From Oenanthe sinensis (Eukaryota > Streptophyta > Magnoliopsida > Apiales > Apiaceae), in contig CM053806.1 of the NCBI GenBank assembly GCA_028671895.1, positions 22,021,001-22,085,000 of the forward strand: a stretch of DNA of 64,000 bases, read 5' to 3'. The position numbers were made by a program, and so were the translations under genes. Position 1 is the first letter of the stretch. Each line of letters begins with the position of its first letter. Under the pieces are notes generated by a model. The model was not told the origin of the DNA. It saw only the letters and a program-made list of their open reading frames with translations, and made no database searches. Positions 49,907 to 61,705 of this stretch are shown one piece after another.

Positions 49907-50833
49907 ATAGTCGTGTAAGGACGCGCCCACACCGACTTCTAGGAGCTTTGGAGTTAGAACTATCCTATGAATAAATAAGCCCGGGACATGATCGAACCTA
50001 TGAGGGCGCATTGCTTCAGTGGGCACGCCAAATGTCCCTTCCATATCATAGTAGTATGTGAGTCTATCCACTTCTTTGAAGTTTGTTTTTGAGGCCATCC
50101 CAACACAAGCCAACTTACCATGACGTTTCCTCATGGCATCTTTTTCTCTAGGAGAATATTCCTTTTTAAGTTGGTCCCAGTTGATTTCAACTTCATAGTC
50201 CTCCACTTCCCAATGAACAAAAGGTATTGGAGAACATGGTGGGGGTTCAGGAAATGCCTCTTCATAGGAGAACGCGATATCAGTCTCCCCAAGGGAGGAC
50301 GCGCCCTCTCCATCTTCTTCATCTTCTTAGATAGGGTGTTTTTCTGGGTTTCGTTGAGGAGAGAAGGTTTCATCAGTTGTTTTCAGTTGTTCCTTGTGCT
50401 TGCGAAAGGGAGATCCCACCTCATCTTCATCGTCAGAAACCACCTGATTTTATGGTTTTCTTCTGGAAAGGGAGCCTCCTTCTTCTTCGTCTAATAAATT
50501 CTCAATTGGCATGACTATGACAGGGCGCGTCGTGGATTGGGAAGCGCCCTCGTCATTTTGATTGCACTTTTTAAGGCGTCTGGAAGATGTTTCAGATATG
50601 TGTGGGATGCTCGGACTGAAGGATTCACCATCTGTGATTGATAATTCTCCTTGGTATTGGTGAAGGTGCCATGAAGTTGTGGATTTCCTTAAGGGTCTTA
50701 GGTATGAGAGTTTCTGGAACAGGGGTTGGAGTAGTGGACACTCCGTATCTGAGGTTAAAATCGCGGAATGGATGAAAGGGTGGGCTGAACGCGCCTCCCC
50801 TGACCATCTGAAATGAAGAGACAAAATCGACAT
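49907..50833 (-). mobile_element. Gypsy-type gag-like fragment, 5' part
   Basis: Minus-strand frames give an N-terminal Ser/Pro/Glu-rich stretch (50833-50450) and then WDQLKKEYSPREKDAMRKRH, FGVPTEAMRPHRFDHVPGLF and LLEVGVGASLHDY, which continues into the 47561-48338 piece across the solo LTR. Frameshifts separate the blocks. Confidence 0.55.
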
Positions 50834-51989
50834 TTAGTATGGCCCTATGAAGGCGCTCCCTGAGAGAGGTAAAATTATGAAGTAGATAACATGAAGTATC
50901 TATGATAAATAAAGATCAACCCAAAGGGCGCGTCTTAGAAATACTTCGTATACTATTGTGTTAATAGGACTGGGATATGATGATAAGAGTTCTCCTAAGT
51001 CGTAGAACATATTTGTGATAATGCTCTTTATTACCGTGATTGCCAGTCGATAGGAACTAAGGGACGTATATGGGTGTTTCCAGGCAAAAGGGTACGCCCT
51101 TATGTCACAATATCCTAAAATCTAATAACAGTTATGTGAAAAGTGACGTGGGAGATTGAAGATCTACGGGAAATACATACGTATATATATATCAAGAACA
51201 TAAAGTAAAAGCAAGACACTCGAAAAGTTTTAAGCATTTTAATAAAGTTTTGACGGGTGAAACATAGCAAAATTATGGCATTAGAAGTGTACCAACAAGA
51301 CGAATCCACAGTTTCCAAGAAATTTGAGTTTGGTTGGATGAATTGCTCATGATGAACGATTAAAGGTGAGGCTGTTCTTGGAACTTTGTTCCAGGAGAGA
51401 AAATAAATTTCCTTTGAATAAACAGTAGGAAAGAAAGAGGTTATTGAATGTATATAGTGGGGAACACTGTTGCAACGTGGCAAGTTTTTACTGGCCCTCG
51501 ATAGAGAATCGAGGAAATTGTTGTTGTATTCATATATATGTGTATATATATTTAGGGATGGATGTAAGAAAATAAAGGGATGACGTTTGGTGTTTCTCAG
51601 ACGTGTTGATACTTTAAATTCTGGAGACGCGCCTATATTCGAGAAAAAAAAGAACGGGGTGAAGCAATTGCAATAAGGAAAATAATATGTGAAGATCTTT
51701 GAGTAGTGAAATTGTATTCGTTCCTTTTGCCCATGCGAATTTGTCAAGGTACACCGCAAAAGTATATGGCGCCAAAAGAGCATGAATTATATCAAAATTT
51801 TATAATAATTGCCAAACTAGGGGGTTAGTTATTACATGACAATTCTGAACTCACCAGAATAAGGAAGGTGCACCCTCCTTGGCTGGTAATTAGGGCGCGT
51901 CCTGCCTACTTGACGGAATGAGTTTGTTTGTTGCCAGCCTGTACTTTGATTGATAAATAATATATATGTCTGTGCTTATTGAAGATCAT
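50834..51989. other. Non-coding flank of the gypsy-type fragment with GGGCGCGTC words
   Basis: No gene. The minus-strand 222-codon opening at 51115-51783 has no recognisable domain. GC-rich words related to GGGCGCGTC stand out at about 50926, 51625 and 51892 in otherwise AT-rich DNA. Confidence 0.35.
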
Positions 51990-52609
51990 AACTCCATATT
52001 CCCCATGTTGCCCTCGTAGGGGAGTTATGAAATATTATTTGACCTTATCTTGGAAGATCATTTCCCTGTACTCAGACGGGTTGCCCTCGTCTAGGGGATT
52101 AGGACGTGACGTATGATTTGTGATGGATCTAGTGTTGGCCTCCAGTCAAGGTATCCTCGGAAATAGCTATAGTGGATCGGCTAGAGCCCACAGTTTCCGG
52201 GTCAATGTCGGATCCATGAAATCCTTGGACCTTATACTGGGCTTTGACCTATCCAAACAAGCCCAAATGTAGAGTCCTCTTCCAGGTAGGTTCGACTTGT
52301 CTTTTCTGCATTGGATTCGAAGAAGGAAACTCTGGTTTCCTAACGGGCCTCTACTTTGCCAAGAACTACGTGAACTTGATCCTCTATTTTTCCTATAAAT
52401 AGAGGTACGTAGGCACATAATTGGGGGTCAGAATCATTAGAGCTTGCAGCCTCAGGAGAACAAAAGTTCTAGTTATTCTAAAAACCTAGGTATCTCAGCC
52501 TTCAATCTCATACGAACCACCACGCTCCGACAACATTCAACCACTTCAGATCTTTTTCTAGTAAAGAACCTCGATCTTTGTTGATTACCATATTCCTCCA
52601 TCAACAATT
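51990..52609 (+). repeat. LTR-like block with core promoter
   Basis: CTATTTTTCCTATAAATAG and AGGTACGTAGGCAC (TATA box at about 52393-52401), then a transcript-like CT- and A-rich stretch ending ..CCTCCATCAACA at 52609, have the look of a plant LTR R-U5 region. Left border, partner LTR and PBS were not found. Confidence 0.45.
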
Positions 52610-52913
52610 ATTATTCTCTTGAGCATCTCCCTCAATTTTGTATTGAGATTTTTCCTTACTTCTTCTATTCCTTCATTTATGATCTCTATTGATTCACAAA
52701 TATGTTTAGTACTTGTATTACAATATGATTGTAAATAACAATATCTAGAGACTCTATCTAAATTAGTTGAATAGTTGTGTTCCATATAACTTTCACCGTC
52801 TGAGCATCTGAATATTATGCAGGATATTTTAAACTAAATCTAATGTTATCACCTTTCAATATATTCAGGAATCAGTTTTATAGACACAAAATGACCAATT
52901 ATAAAATAGATAT
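52610..52913. other. Spacer, nothing recognised
   Basis: A minus-strand 66-codon opening (52785-52585) with helical residues is not assignable. Otherwise empty. Confidence 0.3.
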
Positions 52914-53979
52914 TGTTAGAAAATGGAAATATTAAGGCATATTTTATATATGTTCTTGATTTAATTTCCGGAAACTAACTATTGGAGGTTGTTCCTTGCT
53001 ATGAGGACTTAAACTTTCATGTTTGGATCTAAGACATTTTCTTAGTGGAATCCATAAAGAAATTGAGTTGAAGTTGCTTGCTTGAAATGAGTTATGTGGG
53101 GTTTGTCCCACATTGAATTTGTAAAGGAAAGATAATAAGTTTATATAGCATCTTGTGTTAGTGTTGTTTACAACTACTATTGTAAGTAGAATGCTTATGT
53201 CACATGATGCTATTGAGTACTTTATATCTTTTAATTGCAAATTTATTTGATTTATTTATATTGATTATTTAATATTAATATTAAATATATTGATTAAGGA
53301 TTGTTTCAATAATCAGACTCTATATATATATTAGAATATTAATATTACTTAATCTGAATAATATAAGTAACAAATAAAACCCATCTTGCAAAACTCTATT
53401 TTCTTTATAAAACCCTACATCCCACATCGAGTAGAATAAGAGAAGAGCAGCTCAAGATGCCTATATATTGAGGCGTGCACATCTAGTTGCTAAAGGCCTC
53501 TTGCTTGTACCTTGCATAGTTAAAAAATAAATTGCATAGGTTGTCGGGAAAATTGAGGTATGCCTCTTTCTCCTACCTCGCATATATAAAGTGCATAAGT
53601 TTTTTAGGTGAACTGAGGTGTTAGTCGCTGTTGAGTGCTACATATCTGTGGACGAAGTACTCTATGCTATTTTATCCTGGAAGTGATATTGCTGCAACCC
53701 AACACAACATAGTGGGGCAATAATCTCTTCAAGAATAGTCAAGATTTTTTGCAAGGCTTAGCGACTCACCAGTTCAATTGACTCTATCAGTGTATGCATA
53801 AAGCTTCTGTTAGAGCTATGTTTTCTATCTTTTCTCTTGTCTTTGCAATTACTGATTTATATATTTTGTTTCGACCTTCGTGCTTTGTTTTGTTTTGTTA
53901 ATTGGTTTAATCTGCCTGTTCTTGTTAATTGTTTATATAATTGCCTCATTGTTGTATTTAGTTTTAATTATTCCCAACA
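52914..53979 (+). repeat. 5' LTR of a second, decayed Copia
   Basis: TGTTAGAAAATGG..TTCCCAACA, 1066 bp, with a TATA-like run at 53321-53332, ending 40 bp before the gag ATG. The usual tRNA-Met primer site is not seen after it (sequence ATCTTGAAGAG). Confidence 0.65.
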
Positions 53980-54019
53980 ATCTTGAAGAGATTAATTGTT
54001 ATATATTGTAATTAACAAG

Positions 54020-56975
54020 ATGGTTAAGGAAACTAAAACTCCTGTTGTTGGTGCTACTGGTTCTGGGTCTGGGGTTACTGCATTCATCGTTGATTGGACC
54101 ACGTACCGTTTCCCACAGCCTATTGATTTGTCGGGCATGCCTGATAAATTCGGTAGGGATGTTGGTTTTTCTCGTTAGCAGAAAAAAATGAAACTGTGGC
54201 TAACGGTAAAGGGTCTATCGCCGGTGGTGCAGTATGCTTCACCAGTTATTGATCAAGAGAAGGCTGACTCTGTTAAGGCTTATGCTATGTGGGAAGAAAA
54301 GAATGGAGTGGATAGGGCTGCAATTTTGGCAGTTTTAGCGAACACTCTGTTCGATGTTTATTCATCAGATTCCTACACTGCTAAGCTCTTATGGTAGAAC
54401 CTGGACCACACACATAAAACTTACTCACAAGGTCTGGAAAAGTATTTTATGGCTCGGTTCCTTGATTTCAAACTGGTGGATACTAAATCCATGACGGAGC
54501 AAGTGCATGAGTTTGAGATGTTGGTACATGCTTTGAAGGAGTCTGGAATGGACCTTCTTGAGAATTTTCAGGTTATGTCGGTGTTGAAAAGCTCCCAAAG
54601 TCTTGGAAAGAGTTTGTTCTCTCCCTGAAAATACAGAAAGGATAGATCATATGGACTAACCTGATGTTGGACATCTTTGTGCAGGAATAACACAAGTCCA
54701 AACAGGGACATGTGATGCCTACTGAACATGAGAGTTCGAAAGTGAATGTAGTAACTGTAGGATAGAAGAGAAAGTCTGTCACTAAGAAGGCAAACACTAA
54801 GCCTAAAAATGACAATAACAAGGCTAAGAAACCAAAGGCAAACAAACCATGTTGGTCTTGTGGACAAGTTAGTCACTGGAGTAAGGACTGTCCTGCTAAG
54901 AAAGCGAAGAAACCTAATTTGGTAGCACAAGCTAATACTGTGCTTGGAACCACTGATGGGCCTGTAGTTAACATGGTTGTTGGTGAGGTTATTGCTTCTG
55001 AAACCAATGACGAGTATGTTACCTATACCCTACACTACTTTCCACTTATATGTCAAATGAATGGTTAATTGATATTGGAGCTAATGTACATATTTGTACT
55101 GATATTACTCTGTTTGTATCTTATCAACAGATTCAAGGCATGATAGTGATGATGGGGAATACTAGTGCTGCTCAAGTACTTGGAGTAGGAAACATGGACC
55201 TGAAGATTGCTTCTGGGCGTGTTCTATCCCTTACTAGAGTGCATCATGTTCATGACATTCATAGAAACATAATAAGCAGAAGCTGTTTAGTTAGAAATGG
55301 TTTCGAACTTTCTTTGAAGTGTAATAAAGTAATCATTACACATACTGGTGTATTTTTTGGCAAAGGTTACTTGTCTGATGAATTATTTTTTAATAAATGT
55401 GGAACCTGTTTTGGGTAGTTCTATTAATGATAAAGTTGTTCCTTCTGTAAATAATGTTGATTCATACGATTTATGACATTCACGTCTTGGTCATCTAAAT
55501 TTTGGTGCTCTAAAGAATATGATGAATTTAGAGTTGATTCCAAAGCTTGTCATTGAAAAGAAATCTAAATGTCAAGTATGTGTGACTGCTAAACTAACTA
55601 GAAAACCCTTTCATAATATTTTTAGGGATTCAGAAGTTATAGAATTAGTTCACACAGACATATGTGAATTCGGTGGTGTTTTGACTAAGGATAATAAAAA
55701 AAATTCATTACCTTTATTGATGATTGTAGTAGATATTGCCATGTTTATTTGATTAAACATAAAGATGAAGCACTTGATAAATTCATTATATATAAAAATG
55801 AAGCTGAAATAAAAACTAGTAAAATACTTAAACGTTTAAGATCTGATAGATGTGGAGAATATACAGGTACCTCATTTAATGAATTTTACAAAAGCAATGG
55901 TATAGTTCATGAGGTGACTCCACCATACACTCCTGAGTCTAATGGGGTGGTAGAACGAAAGAACATAACTTTTAAAGATATGATTAACAGTATGCTTATT
56001 AATTCTGGGTTGCCTAAGTACATGTGGGGAGAGGTTATGAATACGGCTTGCCATATTCTGAACAGAGTCCCTCTGAAACATATGGACAAGACACCTTATG
56101 AATTATGAAAAGGCAAAAAGACTAGTTTAAAGTATCTTCGTGTATGGGGCTGCCTTGCAAAGGTACTTGTCTCTAAACACAAGAAAAAGAAATTGGGACC
56201 GAAAACTGTAGATTGCATCTTTCTGGGCTATATTGAAACCACTACCGCTATGAGATTTTTAGTGTTAAAATCTGACATAGATGGTATAGTGGCAAACACT
56301 ATAGTTGAGTTTCATGATGCAACATTCTTTGAGAATGTGTTCCCTATGAAGACCGGTATACTTCAGGGTATTTCTGAAGATGATCCCACTCGCACATCGA
56401 GTTCCATTCCTGATCATGTGGAAAGGATGACAAATGTGGGGGCGGATTCTGTTAGTAGCTTTACTCCTAACGAAGTAGAAGAACCTAGAAGGAGTAAGCG
56501 GGAAAAGTGGTCAAGGACTTTGAAAGTGATTTTAGAGTCTATGGCACTGGAAAGGCACAGTAAAGAGTTAGATCGACTCTATTATTTCTAATGGAACATG
56601 GGAGTTGGTTGATCTCCCTCATGGGTGTACTACAATAGGATGTAAATGGATTTTCAAAAGAAAGATGAACCCAAATGGTTAAATAGATAAGTATAAGGCT
56701 AGGCTAGTAGCTCAGAGTTTTATGCAAATTGAAGGCATTGACTATTTTGATACATACTCTTCTATTGCAAGAATGACAACAATTCGAATGCATATAGAAT
56801 TGGCTTCCGTACATGGTCTTATCATCTATCAGATGGATGTAAAGACAACTTTTCTTCATGGTGATCTTGAAGAAGAGATTTATATGGATCAGCCTTAGAG
56901 ATTTGTTGCTTCTGGAAATGAGAGGAAAGTTTATAAATTACTCAAATCTATCTATGGCTTGAAACAAGCTCCTAG
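54020..56975 (+). pseudogene. Decayed Copia gag-pol, truncated inside RT by another insertion
   Basis: Gag starts MVKETKTPVVGATGSGSG at 54020 and has stops at about 54177 and 54396. The zinc knuckle CWSCGQVSHWSKDCP is at about 54850. The protease site reads DIGAN in WLIDIGANVHIC (55065), where D(S/T)G is expected, so the catalytic loop is altered. Integrase pieces HTDICEF, SDRCGEYTG and TPPYTPESNGVVERKN lie at 55650-55960. RT runs from about 56640 (CKWIFKRKMNPNG) through IYQMDVKTTFLHGDLEEEIY and stops at KSIYGLKQAPS, where the minus-strand LTR at 56976 begins. RT active site, RNase H and 3' LTR are not in the window. Many stops and frame changes: dead. Confidence 0.85.
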
Positions 56976-58243
56976 TGTTAGGAATAATGAGTCCAGAAGT
57001 TTACAGATGGGGGTGAATGTATACTTCAACCTTTTTCTTTTCTTTGTAGATGCAATGAAATATGATGAACTGATTTACATCTTGAATCTTTTAACAAGTT
57101 AAGTGTTTATCAAAGTGTTTGTCAAATCATAGAACAGTAAATAACGCAGATATAACTTTCAATCTAATTGTATTAAAAAGAATCTTTGCTACAATCTGAA
57201 ATTCAAATTGAACTTCAGCTTCTTGTTCTTGGAAGATTACAATGTAAATCTCTAAGACTACTGTCAAATACAGTTGTGCATAAAATATATAGACAACATG
57301 TCATGTGCATATGCTCACATAAGACAGTTTGGCTAAAACTAGAAATAGACAAGACATACTTTACATTTGACTAATATATATTTCTGGCTAACATTGTTGT
57401 GACAGACTGCTACATCTAGCCTTATATCTTCTGTCACTTGTCTTGACTATTTTCCTAGCTTCATTGTATACTTGTCTCTATCTTTGTAGGCTTGACTTAT
57501 CCTGCAAAAATAGAGCTGTAAATTATTTGTCTTGTTCTGCAATTCTCCTAGAAAATAGCTCATTGATACAGTCGAGTACTCTGTTTAAATTGATTAGAGA
57601 AGTCATAGAGATTGACTTCTCGATTGAGTACTAGTTGTGACTTCTCGATTAGTTCTTAAGAGATTGACTTCTCGAATGAATAGACTTTTCGATTACATGC
57701 TTTGTTTGATGACTTCTCGATTGGACTAGACTTCTCGAATGACACTTGAAACTGTGACTTCTCGATTGACTCAGCTTTACTACTTCTCGAATGCTCCTTT
57801 TGTTAACTTCTCAAATTGTTTGACTGGACTTCTCAAATGGGTAACATTTCACACTACTCGAATGGCTTCAATATTTTGACTTCTCGAATGACTAACTTCT
57901 CGATCGAGTACTGAGCTACTAAGTGTGTCTTGAGACTTCTCGACCAGTTACGTAGTTCTGATTTCTCGAATGGGTGACTTCTCGACTGAGTAATTGCCTT
58001 AGTAGAATTCTCAGATTGCTTTCCTTATTTCTTCAAAAGTCTTCTTTGTCTTGTTGCATGATTCAACTTGAATCTTCTAATAGATTTTATTCTTGACTTT
58101 ATTTACAACTGAAATATAATCTGATTAGACTTCTATCTGCAATAATACATAGAGATATCTAAGTCACTACCCTATTACGGAAGTACAAACTTGTTATAGC
58201 AAGATAAATAATTACATAGGCTAGACTTGATTTGGGTCCAACA
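56976..58243 (-). repeat. LTR of a minus-strand Sirevirus-like element
   Basis: On the minus strand it starts TGTTGGACCCAAATCAAGTC after a PPT (GCGGGAGAT) and runs to ..CCTAACA at 56976: 1268 bp. It matches the LTR at 46256. Between 57610 and 57990 the plus strand shows about 12 ACTTCTCGA words plus about five degenerate ones. It cuts the RT of the Copia at 54020-56975. Confidence 0.8.
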
Positions 58244-58347
58244 ATCTCCCGCAATTTGGAAAATGATAAATTTTAAAAATTAATACAAGATATCAAGCCT
58301 ACTTATTCTGTTCTTGATGATTTGCCTGATCATATCTTTCTTTTCTT
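58244..58347 (-). mobile_element. 3' tail of the minus-strand Sirevirus-like element, left of CACTA
   Basis: PPT and ORF3 end, homologous to 46150-46255 on the other strand (AATACAAGATATCAAGC wording in both). Cut at 58348 by the CACTA end. Confidence 0.7.
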
Positions 58348-58599
58348 CACTACTAGAAAAACTGCATACAACATCACACCTTTTACAACGGTTGCAAAAA
58401 CCATCGATGTTAAAGGATTTTTTAACATCAATTTTATATATAATGATGTTAAAGCCTATTTACAACATCGCTTGATAAAAAGCCTGATGTCTTAAGTTGT
58501 TTTCTAAAAAATAAAAAAAAGCAGGTCAAATAATCCCCCGCTTACTAACTAAATAATTTCCCCTTGGACAAAAACATTTCCCCCTTAGACAAAAACTAC

Positions 58600-58800
58600 T
58601 TCCCCCCAAATCTCTCTGCACACTCTCTCTCTCTCTCTCCGCACACACACTCTCTCTCTCTCTCTCAAACATCTCTCCGCACTCTCTCTCTCTCAAACAT
58701 CTCTCAAATCTCACCATCTCATCATCTCTCTCACAAATCTGTGGCAGCCGTTCTTACGAACCCTAGATTTACAAATCAATTTTCAAAACCCTAGTTCTTG
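58600..58800 (+). promoter_or_regulatory. CT-rich 5' UTR-like segment inside the CACTA element
   Basis: Dense CTCTCTCT and CACACTC tracts, then ACGAACCCTAGATTT and AAAACCCTAGTTCTTG: the look of a plant 5' UTR with telo-box-like AAACCCTA words. It may be captured with a host promoter and could drive transcription through the downstream captured exons. No start codon or gene follows directly. Confidence 0.45.
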
Positions 58801-60449
58801 CAAATCAATTTCAAAGCTAAGGTTTGTTAGTAATTAGTTTGTTTGGGGTTAATTAATCTCCTATATATGTATGTGTGTGTATATGTTTTATTTTTATCTT
58901 ATTACTTGGTGTGTATACATACACATATATGTATTTATGTCAATGTAGTTTTTAGTGTTGTTAAGATTGTTGTCATATACTCGAAAAGTATAGATTAGGC
59001 TGATTTTTGTCATATTCTTGGTTACACTGTACATGTAAAAGGTTGGGTGGATTTGAGAATTTTTTTGCTGCTTAAATTTGGATAAAGGTTATTCGAGGTA
59101 TTCACTTCTCCTATTTGGTTGATTTAGTTCTTTTTTTTATTACTAGTTTTTATTATTTGCTTTGATTTATGTTTAAATATTGTCAAAACTATCTTTGTTT
59201 TAAGACCAAGTTGGCATCCAATTGATGCTATATAAAGTATGTTTAAGATTTGATGCTATAAGCCTGGCCCCAATAAGCTGATTCTTCACTCACTAAATAA
59301 AGACATTCATGATTCATTGCACCTATTATGTTTGTATTACTTCTCAAAGTAATTTGAATTCAGCATGGTTTTTTTTTTGCTTAACCAAATTGTAGTTTCT
59401 GCACCATGATTCTTACTACGAGCATGTAGTTTTTTAATTCAAATTATTATGTCAAATTAGGTGTATGACCATATCTATGAAAGTACTGGATCGCTCTCTT
59501 AAGCACCAGTATATTCAGAAAGATTGGTTTCCATCATTTGGATTAATGTCACTAGGTGATTTAGTTTTTGGTCATCAACATGAAGAAGTTAGGTAAATTT
59601 GATATTTATCTGAAATTCTGAACTCTACATATGCAACTGCTCCTCTATCTATTATTACTTAGTAGTAAATCTGACATCCCCCCTAGGCCTCTAAAGGAGA
59701 GCTAACAAGGAAACAGAGTGCTTTGGGTAGATGAAAATGAAGTATGAAGAGTCGGGCCTGGAGGCAGTTATATACCCAAGGTAGTTAATATTAGTCTTTA
59801 ATTTCACTTAAGGCATCCCACATTCATTTGAAGAGGTGTCAGCTTGAGGCACCCTCGTATCAGAGTCAAAAAAGATTCAACCATCATTCCAGTGTACATT
59901 ATAATGACTTGAGTTCTTCGCTCATGCGATGGAGCTAACAGCAAATTGTGGCTAGTGCTAGTTGTCAATGACCCATAAAAGTAGTTTTTTGAATTCATTT
60001 GCTACAGTTTTGCTTTAGGTAACAAATTTTTTTATGTCTGTAGTATGCAGAACCTATTATGATCTCCATTTCACCCATTCTTTAAGTATCTAGTCTCCGT
60101 TACAGACATCATATATGGATCAGAATGCTAGTTATTTAGGTTTTCTGGTTCGAATATTGCACAAACACATTATTGTATGGGATCGCTTTCTTTTTCACAT
60201 TTCACATGTTGAATGCATTAAAAGACTTGTAACAGGACCTGTTCTGATGAATAATTGAAGTATCTTCCTTCTGGAAAACTTGCTACAAATCTTGAGGGAT
60301 GCAGATACTGAAGTACTAATATAGTGCGAGGTAATCTCTTCTCTGTGTCTTTCTTAAAAAGTGTTGTTGAACCTGTGTAGTGTCTCACACATGTTTTGAA
60401 TTTCTTGAACTCTCTGATAACTGCGTATGAACTCTGAATACATAAACAT

Positions 60450-60553
60450 ATTTCATACAACAAAATGATAATTTCAACTTTCGAATGTTGCTTACTTATC
60501 CATTTCATACAGCAAAATGATAATTTCAACTTTCGAGTGTTGCTTACTTATCC
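60450..60553 (+). repeat. 52-bp tandem duplication in the CACTA interior
   Basis: ATTTCATACAACAAAATGAT and 32 further bases repeat immediately with two changes (60450-60501, 60502-60553). Confidence 0.85.
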
Positions 60554-61086
60554 ATTCTCATTAATTAACTCTTGTTACATCAGTCAATAGGAACTACTTT
60601 TCTACCATCTCTAATATATCTTGAAACCTCCCTCACCATTAGTCTAGCACTTGTAGATGGTCCTACAAAGTCCCATTTGTATAACTGTGAGGCTATGCAT
60701 GTTGAACGAATAGTTCTTTAATATGAATGCGTTTGGATGTTAGATTATATATGTTGTTATCCTGTTGGATATTCTGTTATTGTTGATCACTGGTACTTGA
60801 GCTGGACATGTTGACATGCTCGGAGATGTCTGTTTCTTGATGACATGATTAGCTGGTGTTTGTCATCTGTCCTAAATTTGTGTGAATATATTCTTGAGAT
60901 TTGAGACAGCTTACAATTATATTGACCATGCTACTAAATAGCTTTCTAGATTGCTGGCTTTGTAAGATTTGAAAGGATGAGTATGTGTTGGTTGCTTATT
61001 TATGCTTCTAAAAATGTTTGATAACCAAACTATTCAACTGTATGGTTTCAAAAACCTATGAAATCTTATATCTTTTTTTATTAATT

Positions 61087-61117
61087 CACTACTAGAAAAC
61101 TGGCAATAGACATCACA
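61087..61117 (+). repeat. Internal CACTA terminus copy
   Basis: CACTACTAGAAAACTGGC, then AATAGACATCACAC, is a near copy of the outer left end (58348), in the same orientation, lying 23 bp before the captured cellulose synthase exon. It suggests a nested or fused second CACTA whose right end is either the shared 62704 end or lost. Confidence 0.75.
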
Positions 61118-61139
61118 CATTCAACTACTTTGGGTGCAG

Positions 61140-61277
61140 ATGGAGTATGAAGAATTTATAGTACGAATAAATAGTTTAGTTTCAATAGCAGAGAAGGTTC
61201 CTGAAGAGGGCTGGACAATGCAGGATGGAACTCCATGGCCAGGAAACAATGTCCATGACCATCCAGAGATGATCCAG
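61140..61277 (+). pseudogene. Captured cellulose synthase (CesA) exon, 46 codons
   Basis: Reads MEYEEFIVRINSLVS..KVPEEGWTMQDGTPWPGNN..MIQ, which matches the CesA catalytic-region exon just before the VFLG..SGG segment (consensus REYEEFKVRINALV..). It is preceded by TGCAG and followed by GTGATA, so both splice sites survive, and the piece is exactly one natural exon. Uninterrupted, with several substitutions including at normally invariant positions (DHPEMIQ for DHPGMIQ). No other CesA exon is adjacent. Alone it cannot be an enzyme. Confidence 0.88.
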
Positions 61278-61362
61278 GTGATACTTTATTTATTTGATCC
61301 AAGTAATAAGCTGTGTAATATATGACTTGAGATTTATAACTTTTATTATTTACCATTTTATG

Positions 61363-61470
61363 TTCGAGATGCCTTCCCATATTTGGTGTAGTGGGTGCAA
61401 TTCTATGATTTCCAAGGGTGTAAGGTTCAATGCAAAGAAAAATCAAGTTGGCATTTATTATTCGACGAAG
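61363..61470 (+). pseudogene. Captured exon of a CWC16/CCDC130-like splicing factor (zinc-binding segment)
   Basis: 36 open codons reading FEMPSHIWCSGCNSMISKGV, then RFNAKKNQVGIYYSTK, match the hallmark segment of the CWC16 family (YJU2/CCDC94/CCDC130; step-specific spliceosome proteins), with the first zinc-binding CxxC intact. A GT follows at 61471. The upstream acceptor AG appears lost. It lies 85 bp after the CesA exon, same orientation. Confidence 0.75.
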
Positions 61471-61705
61471 GTTAGCTAAAATTAACTTTAGATGCTTTAG
61501 TCATTACTGATTAGGCATGCAGATGACTATGCTTTAAATAAAGCCCTTCGTTCCAAACTTAGGGTGTGTTTATTACTTATTCTAAAATCCATTCATTTTC
61601 CTTTAGGATTTTTCCATGATCTGAAGAAGATACTGCAATTGTATCACGTATAAATTTGAGTCTACTACAATATTCTCTAATCCTTCTGTGTATACTACAA
61701 AATAG

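Noticed and set aside
51115..51783. 222-codon minus-strand ORF as a new gene
   Set aside because: Composition is that of random AT-rich DNA, with no domain, no homologous copy and no good start context.
58526..58794. ORFs on both strands over the CTCTCTCT tract
   Set aside because: They are low-complexity readings of a CT microsatellite with no homology and no splice context.
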